From an uncultured Eggerthellaceae bacterium (lineage in GTDB: Bacteria; Actinomycetota; Coriobacteriia; Coriobacteriales; Eggerthellaceae), in the NCBI GenBank assembly GCA_937892845.1, contig CALBGP010000032.1:62001-126000 (forward strand): a DNA stretch of 64,000 nt, in the 5' to 3' direction. The position numbers and the translations under genes were made by a program. The notes below the pieces were generated by a model. The model was given only the letters and a program-made list of their open reading frames with translations. It did not search any database and was not told where the DNA came from. Shown in pieces: positions 47,538-57,418 of this stretch (positions are counted from its first letter, which is position 1; the number at the start of each line of letters is the position of its first letter).

Positions 47538-50073
47538 GACTGCGATGACCCTTTCCATCCGTTTTCTTGGGAGGCGTGAAATCCGCGAGCATGCCCCTGA
47601 CCGCCTCCGCAATCTCTTTGCGCGCCTGCTTGCCGAAAATGACGGAGAACCCCTTGCGGTAGTTCCCGTTGAGCACATCGATGGCACCCATGAGCGTGGC
47701 GTAGCTCACACCTCCCATGGCAACCGTGCGCAGCGGCGTGTCGTCGAGCATCGAATCCATGATGGTCTTGAGGTCGGATCCTTCGTCGAAGATCTTCGCG
47801 CACACGGAATCCACCACGCGCAGTATCTGCCTGCCCGCAAACGTGCGGTCGATGTCGCGCACCACGGTATCGACCGTGAAGGGCTGCACGGCAGGGCGCT
47901 CAGGGAAAGGACGGCCGTACACAGCGGCGAAATGGGCATCTTTGAATCCGCCCGGTTTCACGCGGTAGTAATCAGCCAGCGCGCAGCGCACCTCATCGGG
48001 AACGTCCGAGCGCGGCGAGACCTCCGCCGGCAGCCCTTCCTGCAAAGCGTCGGGCTGCGCGACGAACGCTTCGCCTGCCGCTAGGCGAACCCGGCACGTC
48101 AGACGCACATCGCGGCTCGATGCCGCCACCCTGACCTCGAAGGCGCCCTCTTCGGCACGCCATCCGCCCGCAGGCGCATCCCACCAGGCGAAGGCGTGCA
48201 TGTCGAGGGAAATGGACACTTCGCGCGATTCACCTGCGGGAATCCGGATTTTTGCGAAGCCCGCGAGCACCTGCTCGGGCGAAAACACCGCCGGATCCTC
48301 AGCGTGGACGTAGACCTGGACCGCTTCCGCACCGTCTAGCTGCCCGGTATTCGACACGGTGCACTGCACGGTCATCCCCTCCGGGGTGCGTTCGGCACGC
48401 AGGCCGGAATAGGCGAAGGAGGTGTAGGAGAGGCCGTGTCCGAATGGATAGGCGGGCTCTATGCCGGCGGAATCGAAGTAGCGGTACCCGACGAAGATGC
48501 TTTCTCGGTAGAGCACCTCATGCCCAGGTGCGCAGAACTCACGGCCCGCAGGCGTGTCCTCAAGGCGGCGCGGCCACGTCTCGGCAAGCTTTCCGCTGGG
48601 ATTGACCCGCCCCAGCAGGCAATCGACCAGCGCATGGCCGCCTGCGCATCCGCCCAGATACGTGAGAAGGACGGCAGCCGGAGCCACGCCGCGCGCATCC
48701 GGACTGCGCCACGGCAGCTCCATGGGAGATCCGCCCATGAGAACAACAACGGTCCGCGGATTCTCGCGGCAGACGCGCTCGATGAGGCGGCGATGCCCCA
48801 GCGGGATCAAGAGGGCGTTTCGATCGAAACCCTCGGATTCGAAATGGTCGGGAAGCCCGGCGAACACCACGCACACATCGTTTCGCCTCGCCGCCGCAAC
48901 CGCTTCATCGATGAGCCGCTCATCGGGATCCCATGCGGAGACGTCGTATCCTTGAGCGTATTCGACCTCCATGCCCGCATCGCAAAACGCACTCCATGCG
49001 TCATCGAGGCGCACGGGGTTGATTTTGGAGGAACCCGCGCCCTGATAGCGCGGATACATGGCGAAGGCCCCGATCACGGCCACTTTCGCCGATGGCGCCA
49101 GGGGCAAAAGCCCATCGTTTTCAAGCAGGACGGCGCTTTCGGCGGCCACGCGCCGCGCCAAACGGAAGTGCTCATCGAAATCGCATGTGCAAAAGATGGC
49201 CTGCGCGCGCTCATGGGCCTGCACGATTTTCAAGACATTGCGGGCGGCGCGGTCAACTTCGGCTTCCGGCAAAACACCTTCCCGGACCGCGCTCACGATA
49301 GCGGCCTCATGATCGGGTCTGGGCCCGGGCATGCACAGATCAAGGCCCGCCGCCACCGATGCGACGCTTTCGCTCAGCGCACCCCAGTCGGTCACGCACA
49401 GGCCCTCAAAGCCCCATTCGCCACGCAGCTTCTCTTTGATGAGCTGCGGATTCTGAGAGCAATACGTGCCGTTGAGCTTGTTGTACGCCGTCATGACCGA
49501 AAGAGGCCGGGCAGCGCGCACCGCTATCTCGAACGGACGGAGGTACACCTCATTGAGCGCGCGGTCATCCACCACCGAATCGGCCACCATGCGGGCGCGC
49601 TCCTGGTTGTTGGCGGCGAAATGCTTCAGCGACGCGCCCACGCCCAAAGACTGCACCCCGGAAATCCAAGCGGCGCCCAAAACACCCGCCACCAACGGAT
49701 CTTCGCTGAAGTATTCGAAATTGCGGCCGCATAACGGAGAGCGTTTGATGTTGACTCCCGGCCCCAGCAGCACGGATACGCCTTCCGCCCGGCACTCTTC
49801 GCCCAAAGCGCGCCCCATCTCATAGATCAGGTCGGGGTCGAATGAGCAGGCCGTCGCGCTGGCCGTGGGGAAAGCCGTAGCCGGCTGGCTTGCGTTGATG
49901 CCCAGATTGTCCGCAGCCTCCGTCTGCTTCCTGAGGCCATGCGGGCCATCGGCCAGCATCTGGCGCTCGATGCCGGCCCGCGACACGTCTTCGGTATGCC
50001 AGAATCCGCTGCCCGCAAGCAGCGAAGCCTTCTGGGCAAGCGAAAGGGAACTCAGGATAGCATCGGCATCCAT
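47527..50073 (-). CDS. glycoside hydrolase family 3 beta-glucosidase
   Basis: An 848-residue cytoplasmic glycosidase (no signal peptide). GH3 N-domain: LADGPHGLRKQ and LGPGVNIKRSPLCGRNFEYFSEDP. The nucleophile Asp is near 228 in CVTDWGAL. GH3 C-domain and fibronectin-III-like domain (about 560-660) follow. The last 150 residues form a helical extension (FDEGSDLKTIMDSMLDDTPLR, split) resembling tails found in other gut-bacterial GH3 enzymes. Likely substrates are beta-glucosides; specificity is not readable. AGGAGG precedes the ATG. The phosphoglucomutase gene lies 8 bp upstream, so released glucose may be handled by the same operon. Confidence 0.92.
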   Translation of the reverse strand: MDADAILSSLSLAQKASLLAGSGFWHTEDVSRAGIERQMLADGPHGLRKQTEAADNLGINASQPATAFPTASATACSFDPDLIYEMGRALGEECRAEGVSVLLGPGVNIKRSPLCGRNFEYFSEDPLVAGVLGAAWISGVQSLGVGASLKHFAANNQERARMVADSVVDDRALNEVYLRPFEIAVRAARPLSVMTAYNKLNGTYCSQNPQLIKEKLRGEWGFEGLCVTDWGALSESVASVAAGLDLCMPGPRPDHEAAIVSAVREGVLPEAEVDRAARNVLKIVQAHERAQAIFCTCDFDEHFRLARRVAAESAVLLENDGLLPLAPSAKVAVIGAFAMYPRYQGAGSSKINPVRLDDAWSAFCDAGMEVEYAQGYDVSAWDPDERLIDEAVAAARRNDVCVVFAGLPDHFESEGFDRNALLIPLGHRRLIERVCRENPRTVVVLMGGSPMELPWRSPDARGVAPAAVLLTYLGGCAGGHALVDCLLGRVNPSGKLAETWPRRLEDTPAGREFCAPGHEVLYRESIFVGYRYFDSAGIEPAYPFGHGLSYTSFAYSGLRAERTPEGMTVQCTVSNTGQLDGAEAVQVYVHAEDPAVFSPEQVLAGFAKIRIPAGESREVSISLDMHAFAWWDAPAGGWRAEEGAFEVRVAASSRDVRLTCRVRLAAGEAFVAQPDALQEGLPAEVSPRSDVPDEVRCALADYYRVKPGGFKDAHFAAVYGRPFPERPAVQPFTVDTVVRDIDRTFAGRQILRVVDSVCAKIFDEGSDLKTIMDSMLDDTPLRTVAMGGVSYATLMGAIDVLNGNYRKGFSVIFGKQARKEIAEAVRGMLADFTPPKKTDGKGHRSHGR

Positions 50074-50081
50074 AACGCCTC

Positions 50082-51836
50082 CTAGGCCAGAAGCCGTCGG
50101 GCGCACGCCTCCATGGCGTCAAGCGCGGACTCGGCTTCGGCACGGGTCGGTTCGCAGGCGAAAAGATACGCCTTGATCTTAGGCTCCGTGCCGCTGGGAC
50201 GCACGATGACCTTCCAGCCGTTTTCAAGGTCGAGCTGCACCACGTCGGCGCTCGGAAGCCCGGCGTAACCCGGCGCGTAATCAACCGATGCCGCAACGGC
50301 TACGCCCGCCACATCGAACGGGGCCTGCGAGCGCAGCGATGCCATGATGGCCGCCATGCGCGCAGCGCCATCGGCACCGGGGTACGTCAACGAAACCGTC
50401 CTGTTGGCATAGAAGCCGAACCTGTCATAAAGCGCCTCAAGCGCCTGGACCAGGTTCATGCCGCGGCTGCGCCAGTATCGGGCCATCTGGCAGATCAGCA
50501 TGGAGGCATTCACGGCATCCTTGTCGCGCACGTGCGGACCGCTGAGATATCCGTAGCTTTCCTCGAAACCGAAGATGAAGCGGTCCTGCTCCCCTGCCTC
50601 TTCAAGCTCACCGATGAGCTCGCCGATGTACTTGAAACCCGTCAGGACACGGCGGACCTCGAACCCGTATTCAGCGGCCAGCGCATCGACCATGGCGGAC
50701 GAGACGATGGTGGTCACGGCAATGCAGCGCGACAGGTCGCATCCGGCTTCGCGACGCATCCGCGCAATGTAGTCGAGCAGCAAAACGCCGGTCTCGTTGC
50801 CGGAGAGCAGCACGTAATCCCCCGCATCTTCCACCGCTATGCCCACGCGGTCGGCATCCGGATCGGTTGCAAGCAGCAGGTCAGGATGCACCTGCTCGCA
50901 CACGCGGATCCCGCACTCCAGCGCTTCACGGATCTCAGGATTGGGATACGGGCAGGTGGGGAAATCCCCATCAGGCTGCGCCTGTTCGGGCACGAGCGTC
51001 ACATCCGTCACGCCCACACGCTCAAGGATGCGCTCCACGCATTCCAGACCGGTTCCGTTGAGCGGGGTGTAGACCACCGACAAAGGCGACGGGTCATCAA
51101 GCGCGCCTGCAGGCTCCAAGGACTGGGCCGCCACGCAGTCGATGAATCGGTCCAGAGTGTCTTCTCCGATCCATTCGACAAGACCCGCCTCAAGCGCATC
51201 CGGAAACGGCATGATGCTCACGCCGTCGAACATGTCCACGGCGGCAATGGCATCGGATATGTCGCGGGAAGCCTGCGTGGTGATCTGGCAGCCGTCAGGG
51301 CCATAGGCCTTGTACCCGTTGTAGGGCGCAGGGTTATGGCTGGCCGTCATGCAGATTCCGCCCGCACATCCCAGATCGCGCACGGCAAACGACAGCGCCG
51401 GCGTGGGCTCGATGCGGGGATAGACGTAGGCCTTCACCCCGTTGGCCGCCAGAACGCCCGCCGCAGTCTCCACGAAAAGCTGGCCCTTGCGGCGCGAATC
51501 GCGGGCTATGGCAACCGAAGGATGGTCGAAGCGGCTGTTCAGGTAATCAGCGAAGCCCTGCGTAGCACGCGCTACGGTATGGATGTTCATGCGGTTCGTG
51601 CCTGCTCCGATGATGCCGCGCAAACCCGCCGTGCCGAATTCGAGATCGCGGTAGAAGGCATCCTGCACCGCACTCAGCGCCTGGGTGCGGGCCGGTTCGC
51701 CTTCGGCGTCTTCGACAGACGCCTTCATGTCCGCCAGCTCCTGGGACAATTCCAGATCTTGCACGTGGCTTATCCAAGCATCGAGCGCTTCAAGCGCAGC
51801 AACGTCGCTGTTCTTCCCATCAACGGTCACGGCCAT
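50082..51836 (-). CDS. phosphoglucomutase / phosphomannomutase (alpha-D-phosphohexomutase)
   Basis: A 584-residue four-domain mutase of the PgcA type (longer than ManB/GlmM). EFGTAGLRGIIGAGTNRMN is the start of domain 1. The phosphoserine loop is CMTASHNPAPYNGYK (Ser near 163), the metal loop is ATDPDADRVG, and the sugar loop GFEESYGY. The phosphate loop in domain 4 is RPSGTEPKIK. The start is ATG 51836; the frame continues to 51905 without support. Confidence 0.94.
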   Translation of the reverse strand: MAVTVDGKNSDVAALEALDAWISHVQDLELSQELADMKASVEDAEGEPARTQALSAVQDAFYRDLEFGTAGLRGIIGAGTNRMNIHTVARATQGFADYLNSRFDHPSVAIARDSRRKGQLFVETAAGVLAANGVKAYVYPRIEPTPALSFAVRDLGCAGGICMTASHNPAPYNGYKAYGPDGCQITTQASRDISDAIAAVDMFDGVSIMPFPDALEAGLVEWIGEDTLDRFIDCVAAQSLEPAGALDDPSPLSVVYTPLNGTGLECVERILERVGVTDVTLVPEQAQPDGDFPTCPYPNPEIREALECGIRVCEQVHPDLLLATDPDADRVGIAVEDAGDYVLLSGNETGVLLLDYIARMRREAGCDLSRCIAVTTIVSSAMVDALAAEYGFEVRRVLTGFKYIGELIGELEEAGEQDRFIFGFEESYGYLSGPHVRDKDAVNASMLICQMARYWRSRGMNLVQALEALYDRFGFYANRTVSLTYPGADGAARMAAIMASLRSQAPFDVAGVAVAASVDYAPGYAGLPSADVVQLDLENGWKVIVRPSGTEPKIKAYLFACEPTRAEAESALDAMEACARRLLA

Positions 51837-51923
51837 CGAGTCCGCCTTTCCATCAGCGGCCCTCAGCCGCACTTGCATCCTGATTGCGGTATGCGCACCC
51901 CGCATGCCGGCGCCTTCGGCCCG

Positions 51924-52310
51924 CTACGCGTAGCCCATGCGCGCGATATCATCCTCATCCATGCCGAAGTAATGGCCCACCTCATGGATGACCGTACGGC
52001 GGACCTCCTCCAAGATCCCCTCACGACCGCCATCAAGGCGTTCATGCGGACCCTTGAAGATGGTGATGGCATCCGGCAGATCGCCCGGAAGGCCGTAGCC
52101 GTCCGCACGCTCGAGCAGCGAAACGCCCTCGTAAAGGCCCAGAAGGTCTCCGCTTTCCGCATACAGCCCCTCAGATCCCAGCTGCTCGGGCGTGGGTTCG
52201 TCCTCTACGAAGAACACGATATTGTCCATCTCGGCCGCCAGGCGGTCGGGAATGGAATCGATGGCATCGGCCACCGCGCCTTCGAATTCTTCATCGGTCA
52301 TCGCATACAT
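51924..52310 (-). CDS. small zinc metallopeptidase family protein
   Basis: A 128-residue minimal zincin (PF06262 type). The active-site motif VIHEVGHYFGMDEDDI (HExxH at about 109-113, with Asp residues after) lies close to the C-terminus, as in the family. Substrate and role are unknown; related proteins are cytoplasmic and widespread in Actinobacteria. GGAGG precedes the ATG. Confidence 0.85.
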   Translation of the reverse strand: MYAMTDEEFEGAVADAIDSIPDRLAAEMDNIVFFVEDEPTPEQLGSEGLYAESGDLLGLYEGVSLLERADGYGLPGDLPDAITIFKGPHERLDGGREGILEEVRRTVIHEVGHYFGMDEDDIARMGYA

Positions 52311-52331
52311 GGCGCCTCCGACATCCTCGCA

Positions 52332-53510
52332 TCAGTATTTATTATGCACCACTTCGGCGAAACCGCGCAGCCCGCGCACCTCAAGCGTAACCGGGCCGCC
52401 ATCTTCGCCTTCCACCGTCACGCGTCCATCATAGAGCCCGAAAACCTGATGCTGGTCGGTGAGGATGGGGCCGACATGCGCGCAGTCCGCCCGGTCGATA
52501 TCCGGGGTGAACGTCAGATCGAACATGCCCTCATCATCGCGCATGCGCCAAGGCTCCATGAGACTGTAGAACCCATCGCGAACCGGTATGCCGAAATCAA
52601 GGCGGCCGAGCTTGGTGGCACAGCCGTCGCAGAACAGCATGTTCTCGCTGGCCGCCGACGTATCGCCGAACCCGTATCCGATGTTCATTCCGAACGCATG
52701 GGACGAACCTGCCGAATCGAAGGCGCAGCCCTGGGCGGCACCCCAGAACCACGTGTTGTCGTACGTCCACACGCCACGGCCCCAGTCAAGCAGCCCAAGG
52801 GCATCATCCGGCGAGAAGCCATGCACTTCGCTTCCCAGCTGCACGGTTCCTCGGGCGCGCATGCCGATGATCTTGCGGTTGTAATAGAAGGCGCGGTCCT
52901 TTTCTGCCCACGGTGTGGCTATGACCATGGAATCGCGCGGCGGGCAGTCAAGCGTGATATGGGCGGTAAGCGTCTTTCCGTCAGCGAAACTGCGGTAGGT
53001 CACCTTCATCTCGCGGACCCCGTCATGCGTCGCTATGCGGACCTGAACACGGTCATCGCCGCATTCGACCACGCCTTCGTCTGAATCTTCGGGCATATGG
53101 AACTTGCCCAGGGTCAGAGGCACAATGGAGCTTTCCGTGATGAAGAGGCCCTGTTCGAAGTCGAGAAGCGACGCGGAGAGCAGGCCCAGGTACCCAAGAT
53201 CCGAGACGGTGATGGCGAATGCCATGCGCTCATCTTGAACAAGAAAGTAATCCCATTCCTTGATGCGCCACGAAGCCGCGCCCACATCGGAGCGAACATA
53301 GCGCAGAAGAGGACTGAAGGCATAGCCGCTCTCACGGAGACGGCCGTCCGCCAGAAGCGCACCTTCCCGGTCAATGCGATGCTGCTCAGCGCGCGGACAG
53401 CCGCAAAGGCCATCGATGGATGCCGCGGGCGCCTTGCGGGCAGCGGGCTTTTCTGCAAGCTTCGCCCCGAGGATGCGGGGGCCTGCGTTTGAAGCGGCGG
53501 TTTCGGTCAT
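52332..53510 (-). CDS. DUF2804 family protein
   Basis: A 392-residue protein of the DUF2804 family, function unknown. It is mostly beta-strand-rich with no membrane helix. Conserved-looking blocks are RIKEWDYFLVQ, LDWGRGVWTYDNTWFWG and FGMNIGYGFGD. The fold resembles lipocalin/hydroxyneurosporene-synthase-like beta-sandwich proteins, so lipid or hydrophobic ligand handling is possible but unproven. AGAAGGAG precedes the ATG. Confidence 0.8.
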   Translation of the reverse strand: MTETAASNAGPRILGAKLAEKPAARKAPAASIDGLCGCPRAEQHRIDREGALLADGRLRESGYAFSPLLRYVRSDVGAASWRIKEWDYFLVQDERMAFAITVSDLGYLGLLSASLLDFEQGLFITESSIVPLTLGKFHMPEDSDEGVVECGDDRVQVRIATHDGVREMKVTYRSFADGKTLTAHITLDCPPRDSMVIATPWAEKDRAFYYNRKIIGMRARGTVQLGSEVHGFSPDDALGLLDWGRGVWTYDNTWFWGAAQGCAFDSAGSSHAFGMNIGYGFGDTSAASENMLFCDGCATKLGRLDFGIPVRDGFYSLMEPWRMRDDEGMFDLTFTPDIDRADCAHVGPILTDQHQVFGLYDGRVTVEGEDGGPVTLEVRGLRGFAEVVHNKY

Positions 53511-53522
53511 TGCGGACTCCTT

Positions 53523-54293
53523 CTAACGGGTTTCAAGCGCGATGGCACGCACCACGGCATCGGTCACGGCCAGAACCTGCTCATAGTCGGACACGGTCAT
53601 GAGAACCTTGCCCTTGAAGCCATATTCGGTGATCTCGGAGAAGCGGACCTTCACATCCCCTTCCAGCGGGCACACCCGCTCAGCCGCCTTTCTGGCCGTT
53701 ACGCAGATGCGCTCGGCCACATCATCGAGCGGCTCATCGGTAGCGGTGACCGAAAACGGGACAGCCAAGGCACGGAGATTGATCTTGTGGACCAGCGCCG
53801 TCTTCGAGATGACGCTGTTGGGGATGACTATCTCCTCCCCCACCAGATTGCGGATGCGCGTATGGCGCCACGTCACGTCCTGGACAATGCCGGCTTCGGT
53901 TCCCACTTCGATGTATTCGCCCGGCGTGACCAGGCGCATGAACGTCATCTGGATGCCGCCGATCAGGTTGGACAGCGTGTCCTGGAAGCCGAGCGACAGC
54001 GCGATGCCGCCGACGCCCAGGGCTGCGATGGCCGCATTCACGTTGACGCCGAAGCATGTGTCAAGAACGGTGCAGATGCCGATGATCCACACGACGCCGC
54101 GCACGATGTTGACCACGATGGAGCTGTTGGGCAGTTCCACCTCATCACGGTTGAGGAAATGGCGCAGAGCCTTCGTCACGATATGGGCAACGGCTCCCGT
54201 GATGACCAAGATGACGGCGCCGACCAGCACATCGGCGGCGAATTCGTTGTTCGTGATGCGTTCGGCCAACGCAATGATGGAATCGAAGTCCAC
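53523..54293 (-). CDS. MscS-type small mechanosensitive channel
   Basis: A 256-residue minimal MscS homologue with three helices. The pore helix contains ALGVGGIALSLGFQDTLSNLIGG. The beta domain follows with PGEYIEVGTEAGIVQDV and VIPNSVISKTALVH. It should open on hypo-osmotic shock to release solutes. I place the start at GTG 54293, 7 nt after AAAGGAG; the GTG at 54299 would leave only 1 nt and the one at 54329 has no site. Confidence 0.9.
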   Translation of the reverse strand: MDFDSIIALAERITNNEFAADVLVGAVILVITGAVAHIVTKALRHFLNRDEVELPNSSIVVNIVRGVVWIIGICTVLDTCFGVNVNAAIAALGVGGIALSLGFQDTLSNLIGGIQMTFMRLVTPGEYIEVGTEAGIVQDVTWRHTRIRNLVGEEIVIPNSVISKTALVHKINLRALAVPFSVTATDEPLDDVAERICVTARKAAERVCPLEGDVKVRFSEITEYGFKGKVLMTVSDYEQVLAVTDAVVRAIALETR

Positions 54294-54347
54294 GGCCACG
54301 CTCCTTTCGGCACCCGCACGAGCCGGCACCGGCGCAGCCTGCGCGCG

Positions 54348-54881
54348 CTACCAGCTTTCGGGGATGTCGAACTCGAAGGTTTCTGTTCCGTAGAGGATAA
54401 CGCGTCCGCACGCCGCCGTCTGCGCTAAATCGATAACGCGCTGGTTTGCCGACCCCTTCCACATAAGTCCCAGCGAACGCTGCGCCTCACAGAAAGGACC
54501 GTCCACCAAGACATCGCAAACCTTGAGCAGATCCCGGCCCGCCTGTCCGCAATGCCCTGCAGCTATCTGCTCATAGGTGTACCCCGAATAGATCCACACC
54601 GAAAGCCCGCGCTGCTTGCACTGCCGCGCAATCTCCAGGCACGCCTCCGGCTGCTCGAAAGGCTCGCCGCCCGTGAGGGTCACGCCCGACGCAGAGCTGC
54701 TTGCAGCGATCTGCGTGCAGATGGCCTCGGTCGTGGAAGCGAAACCACCGTCCACGGGTTGACTTTCGGGGTTATGGCAGCCGGGGCAATGATGGCTGCA
54801 GCCCTGCACGAAAACGGAGAATCTCAGGCCCGGACCGTCGACGATGCTGTCATCGACGGTCCCGTACATGCGGATATCCAT
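54348..54881 (-). CDS. nrdG: anaerobic ribonucleotide reductase activating protein
   Basis: A 177-residue radical SAM activase that installs the glycyl radical on NrdD. The iron-sulfur motif is GCSHHCPGCHNPES (Cys 28, 32, 35, CxxxCxxC), and the SAM-binding LTGGEPFEQPE follows. ATG 54881 is 10 bp after the nrdD stop, a standard nrdDG operon. The ribosome site is weak. Confidence 0.95.
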   Translation of the reverse strand: MDIRMYGTVDDSIVDGPGLRFSVFVQGCSHHCPGCHNPESQPVDGGFASTTEAICTQIAASSSASGVTLTGGEPFEQPEACLEIARQCKQRGLSVWIYSGYTYEQIAAGHCGQAGRDLLKVCDVLVDGPFCEAQRSLGLMWKGSANQRVIDLAQTAACGRVILYGTETFEFDIPESW

Positions 54882-54891
54882 GGCTCGGCGC

Positions 54892-57222
54892 CTAGTCCAC
54901 TTCGACGCGATGCTTGACGCGATCGCGTTCTTCAGCGGTCTTCGCATCGTTCCAACGGTCCATGGTGCCCACCAGGTAACCGGTGATGCGACGGATACGC
55001 TCGAAGGGAACGGAGTGCTCGGATTCACTGCGACCGCACTTCGGACACACATCCCCGATGATGCCGTTGTAGCCGCACACCGGATCGCGGTCCACAGGAT
55101 GGTTCACCGAACCGTAGCCCATACCCGCCTCCTTCATGTGGCGGATCACCGCTTCGAAGGCGTCCAGATTCTCAGTCGGATCGCCATCCAGCTCGATGTA
55201 GCTGATGTGGCCGGCGTTGGTGAGCGCATGGTAGGGCGCTTCGATGTCGATTTTGTCGAAGGCGTTGATGTCGTAGTAGACCGGGACATGGAAGCCGTTG
55301 GTGTAGTAGTCGCGGTCCGTCACGCCGGGAATGGAGCCGTAGCGCTTGCGGTCCATGCGGACGAAGCGCCCGGAGAGTCCTTCGGCAGGCGTTGCGAGCA
55401 GCGTGTAGTTGAGCTTGCGCTTCTGGGAGAGCTTGTCCAGGTAGGCGCGCATATGGCCCACGATCTCCAAGCCCAGCTTCTGGCTCTCAGGACTTTCGCC
55501 ATGGTGCTTGCCCGTGAGGGCCACGAGCGTTTCCGCCAGACCGATGAAGCCCACCGACAACGTACCGTGCTTGAGAACCTCTCGCTGCTCATCTGTGGGC
55601 TTGAGCTTTTCGGAATCTATCCACACGCCCTGGCCCATGAGGAACGGCGCGTTGTAGACGTGCTTGCGGCACTGGATTTCGAAGCGCTCATCGAGCTGAT
55701 GGGTGGCAAGGTCCAGCTTGGAGTCAAGCAGGTCGAAGAACAAATCCACATCGCCTTTCGCCTTGATGGCAAGGCGCGGCAGATTGATGGACGTGAAGCT
55801 CAGGTTGCCGCGGCCGGGGACTATCTGACGGTCGGGGTCGTAGACGTTGCCGATCACGCGCGTGCGGCAGCCCATGTAGGCAATCTCGGTCTCAGGCGTG
55901 CCTTTGTAGTACTGGAGGTTGAAGGGCGCATCCTGGAAGCTGAAATTGGGGAACAGGCGCTTGGCGGAGCAGCGCATGGCCAACTTGAACAGGTCGTAGT
56001 TCGGATCGCCGGGATTGTAATTGACGCCCTCTTTCACGCGGAAGATCTGCACGGGGAAGATGGGGGTCTCACCGCGGCCCAGACCCTGCTCGGTTGCCAA
56101 GAGCACGTTCTTGATGACCATGCGGCCTTCGGGCGAAGTGTCCATACCGTAGTTGACCGACGAGAAGGGCGTCTGCGCGCCGGCGCGGCTGTGCATGGTG
56201 TTGAGGTTGTGGATCAAAGCCTCCATGGCCTGATAGGTGGCACGGTCGGCGTCCTTGAAGGCGTTCTTGGACGCATAGGCCACCCCGCGCTCGATGACGG
56301 CGTCGGAGATGCCCTCGCGGGCAAGACCCGCCTTCAGCTCATCGGTAAACGCAAGATCCGTCTCCAGGGAAGCCCACACACCCGTTTTCTCCTCTGCAGC
56401 AGCAAGGCAGCGCTCGGCAAGGTCGCGGCAATCTTCGCGATCGGCAAGAAGGTCCAGCGCTTCGGCCAGATGCTTCTTGAACAGGCGGCGATAGGTCTTG
56501 CGCACGCCTTCGGCCAGGCCGTAATCGAAATCGCAGATGGACTGCCCGCCGTGCTGATCGTTCTGGTTGGATTGGATGGCGATGCATGCCAGCGCGGAAT
56601 AGCTGGAGATGTCGCTCGGTTCGCGCAGCACGCCATGGCCGGTGGAGAAGCCGCCCTTGAACAGCTTGCGCAGCTCGATTTGGCAGCAGGTGGTGGTCAG
56701 CGTGTAGAAGTCGAGGTCGTGGATGTGGATATCGCCTTCGGCATGGGCCTTCGCGAACTTGGGGTCGATGACGCACATCTCATAGAACTGCTTTGCGGAT
56801 TCGCTGCCGTATTTGAGCATGGTGCCCATGGCGGTATCCGCATCGATGTTGGCGTTCTCGCGCTTCATATCGGAATCGGACGCCTTGGAAAACGTGATGT
56901 CCTTGAGCGTCTGGAATATGCGGCTGTTCACATCACGGGCGCGGCTGCGCTCGGCGCGGTAGAGGATGTACGCCTTCGCCGTCTGGGTGAAGCCCTCATC
57001 GATGAGCGCCTCCTCCACAAGGTCCTGGACACCTTCGACCGTAGGCGTGCCCTCGATGGCGCCGCCCTCGATGCGCGAGACCACGTCCTGCGCAACCTTT
57101 TCAGCAACCTGGCGCGACTGCATGGCGCCGGAGGCAGTGAAGGCCTTCTCAACGGCATCCACGATCTTCTCGATGTCGAACCGCGCCGTCCGCCCGTCGC
57201 GTTTGATGATGGTTTCGATCAT
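54892..57222 (-). CDS. nrdD: anaerobic ribonucleoside-triphosphate reductase
   Basis: A 776-residue class III reductase that makes dNTPs without oxygen. The N-terminal ATP-cone (IIKRDGRTARFDIEKIV) gives allosteric control. The zinc site near the C-terminus reads CGYNG...CPKCG (about 716-731), and the glycyl-radical loop is RITGYLVGTMDRWN with Gly near 748. AAAGGAG precedes ATG 57222. A near-perfect NrdR box lies about 200 nt upstream, predicting repression by NrdR. Confidence 0.97.
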   Translation of the reverse strand: MIETIIKRDGRTARFDIEKIVDAVEKAFTASGAMQSRQVAEKVAQDVVSRIEGGAIEGTPTVEGVQDLVEEALIDEGFTQTAKAYILYRAERSRARDVNSRIFQTLKDITFSKASDSDMKRENANIDADTAMGTMLKYGSESAKQFYEMCVIDPKFAKAHAEGDIHIHDLDFYTLTTTCCQIELRKLFKGGFSTGHGVLREPSDISSYSALACIAIQSNQNDQHGGQSICDFDYGLAEGVRKTYRRLFKKHLAEALDLLADREDCRDLAERCLAAAEEKTGVWASLETDLAFTDELKAGLAREGISDAVIERGVAYASKNAFKDADRATYQAMEALIHNLNTMHSRAGAQTPFSSVNYGMDTSPEGRMVIKNVLLATEQGLGRGETPIFPVQIFRVKEGVNYNPGDPNYDLFKLAMRCSAKRLFPNFSFQDAPFNLQYYKGTPETEIAYMGCRTRVIGNVYDPDRQIVPGRGNLSFTSINLPRLAIKAKGDVDLFFDLLDSKLDLATHQLDERFEIQCRKHVYNAPFLMGQGVWIDSEKLKPTDEQREVLKHGTLSVGFIGLAETLVALTGKHHGESPESQKLGLEIVGHMRAYLDKLSQKRKLNYTLLATPAEGLSGRFVRMDRKRYGSIPGVTDRDYYTNGFHVPVYYDINAFDKIDIEAPYHALTNAGHISYIELDGDPTENLDAFEAVIRHMKEAGMGYGSVNHPVDRDPVCGYNGIIGDVCPKCGRSESEHSVPFERIRRITGYLVGTMDRWNDAKTAEERDRVKHRVEVD

Positions 57223-57335
57223 GATGCCTCTCCTTTGCGATAGTGCTTGCAATGGGCGATGGTGCCGTCGAAGTCCCGACATAGGGACTCGAACATGCGC
57301 TCCGCCTCAAAGGCCCCGGCCGTCTCAAAGCGCAC
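57219..57335 (-). CDS. candidate small ORF upstream of nrdD
   Basis: A 38-codon frame from GTG 57335 (or 25 codons from ATG 57296) reads RFETAGAFEAERMFESLCR and FDGTIAHCKHYRKGEAS, then stops in TCATGA, overlapping the nrdD ATG. Composition looks protein-like with a C...HC..HY pattern. A weak GGCGGAG precedes the ATG. It could be a translated leader that couples nrdD translation, or chance. I recognise no family. Confidence 0.35.
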   Translation of the reverse strand: MRFETAGAFEAERMFESLCRDFDGTIAHCKHYRKGEAS

Positions 57336-57394
57336 AGAACCAAGAGCGGCTGCTCTGCTGCAAGCTTCATTCGTGACGAGCTGGGGTTTTGTCG

Positions 57395-57403
57395 TTTTCC
57401 ACA
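57395..57403. promoter_or_regulatory. DnaA-box-like 9-mer
   Basis: TTTTCCACA matches the DnaA box consensus TTWTNCACA. It lies between the NrdR box and nrdD. Single 9-mers occur by chance, so this is only suggestive of replication-linked control. Confidence 0.25.
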
Positions 57404-57418
57404 GGTTTCCACCGATTC

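Noticed and set aside
50532..53084. 850-codon plus-strand frame opposite phosphoglucomutase and DUF2804
   Set aside because: It spans several real minus-strand genes and has a His/Arg-rich composition typical of antisense frames.
54844..57243. 799-codon frame antisense to nrdD
   Set aside because: nrdD motifs are complete; the antisense frame is a compositional artefact.
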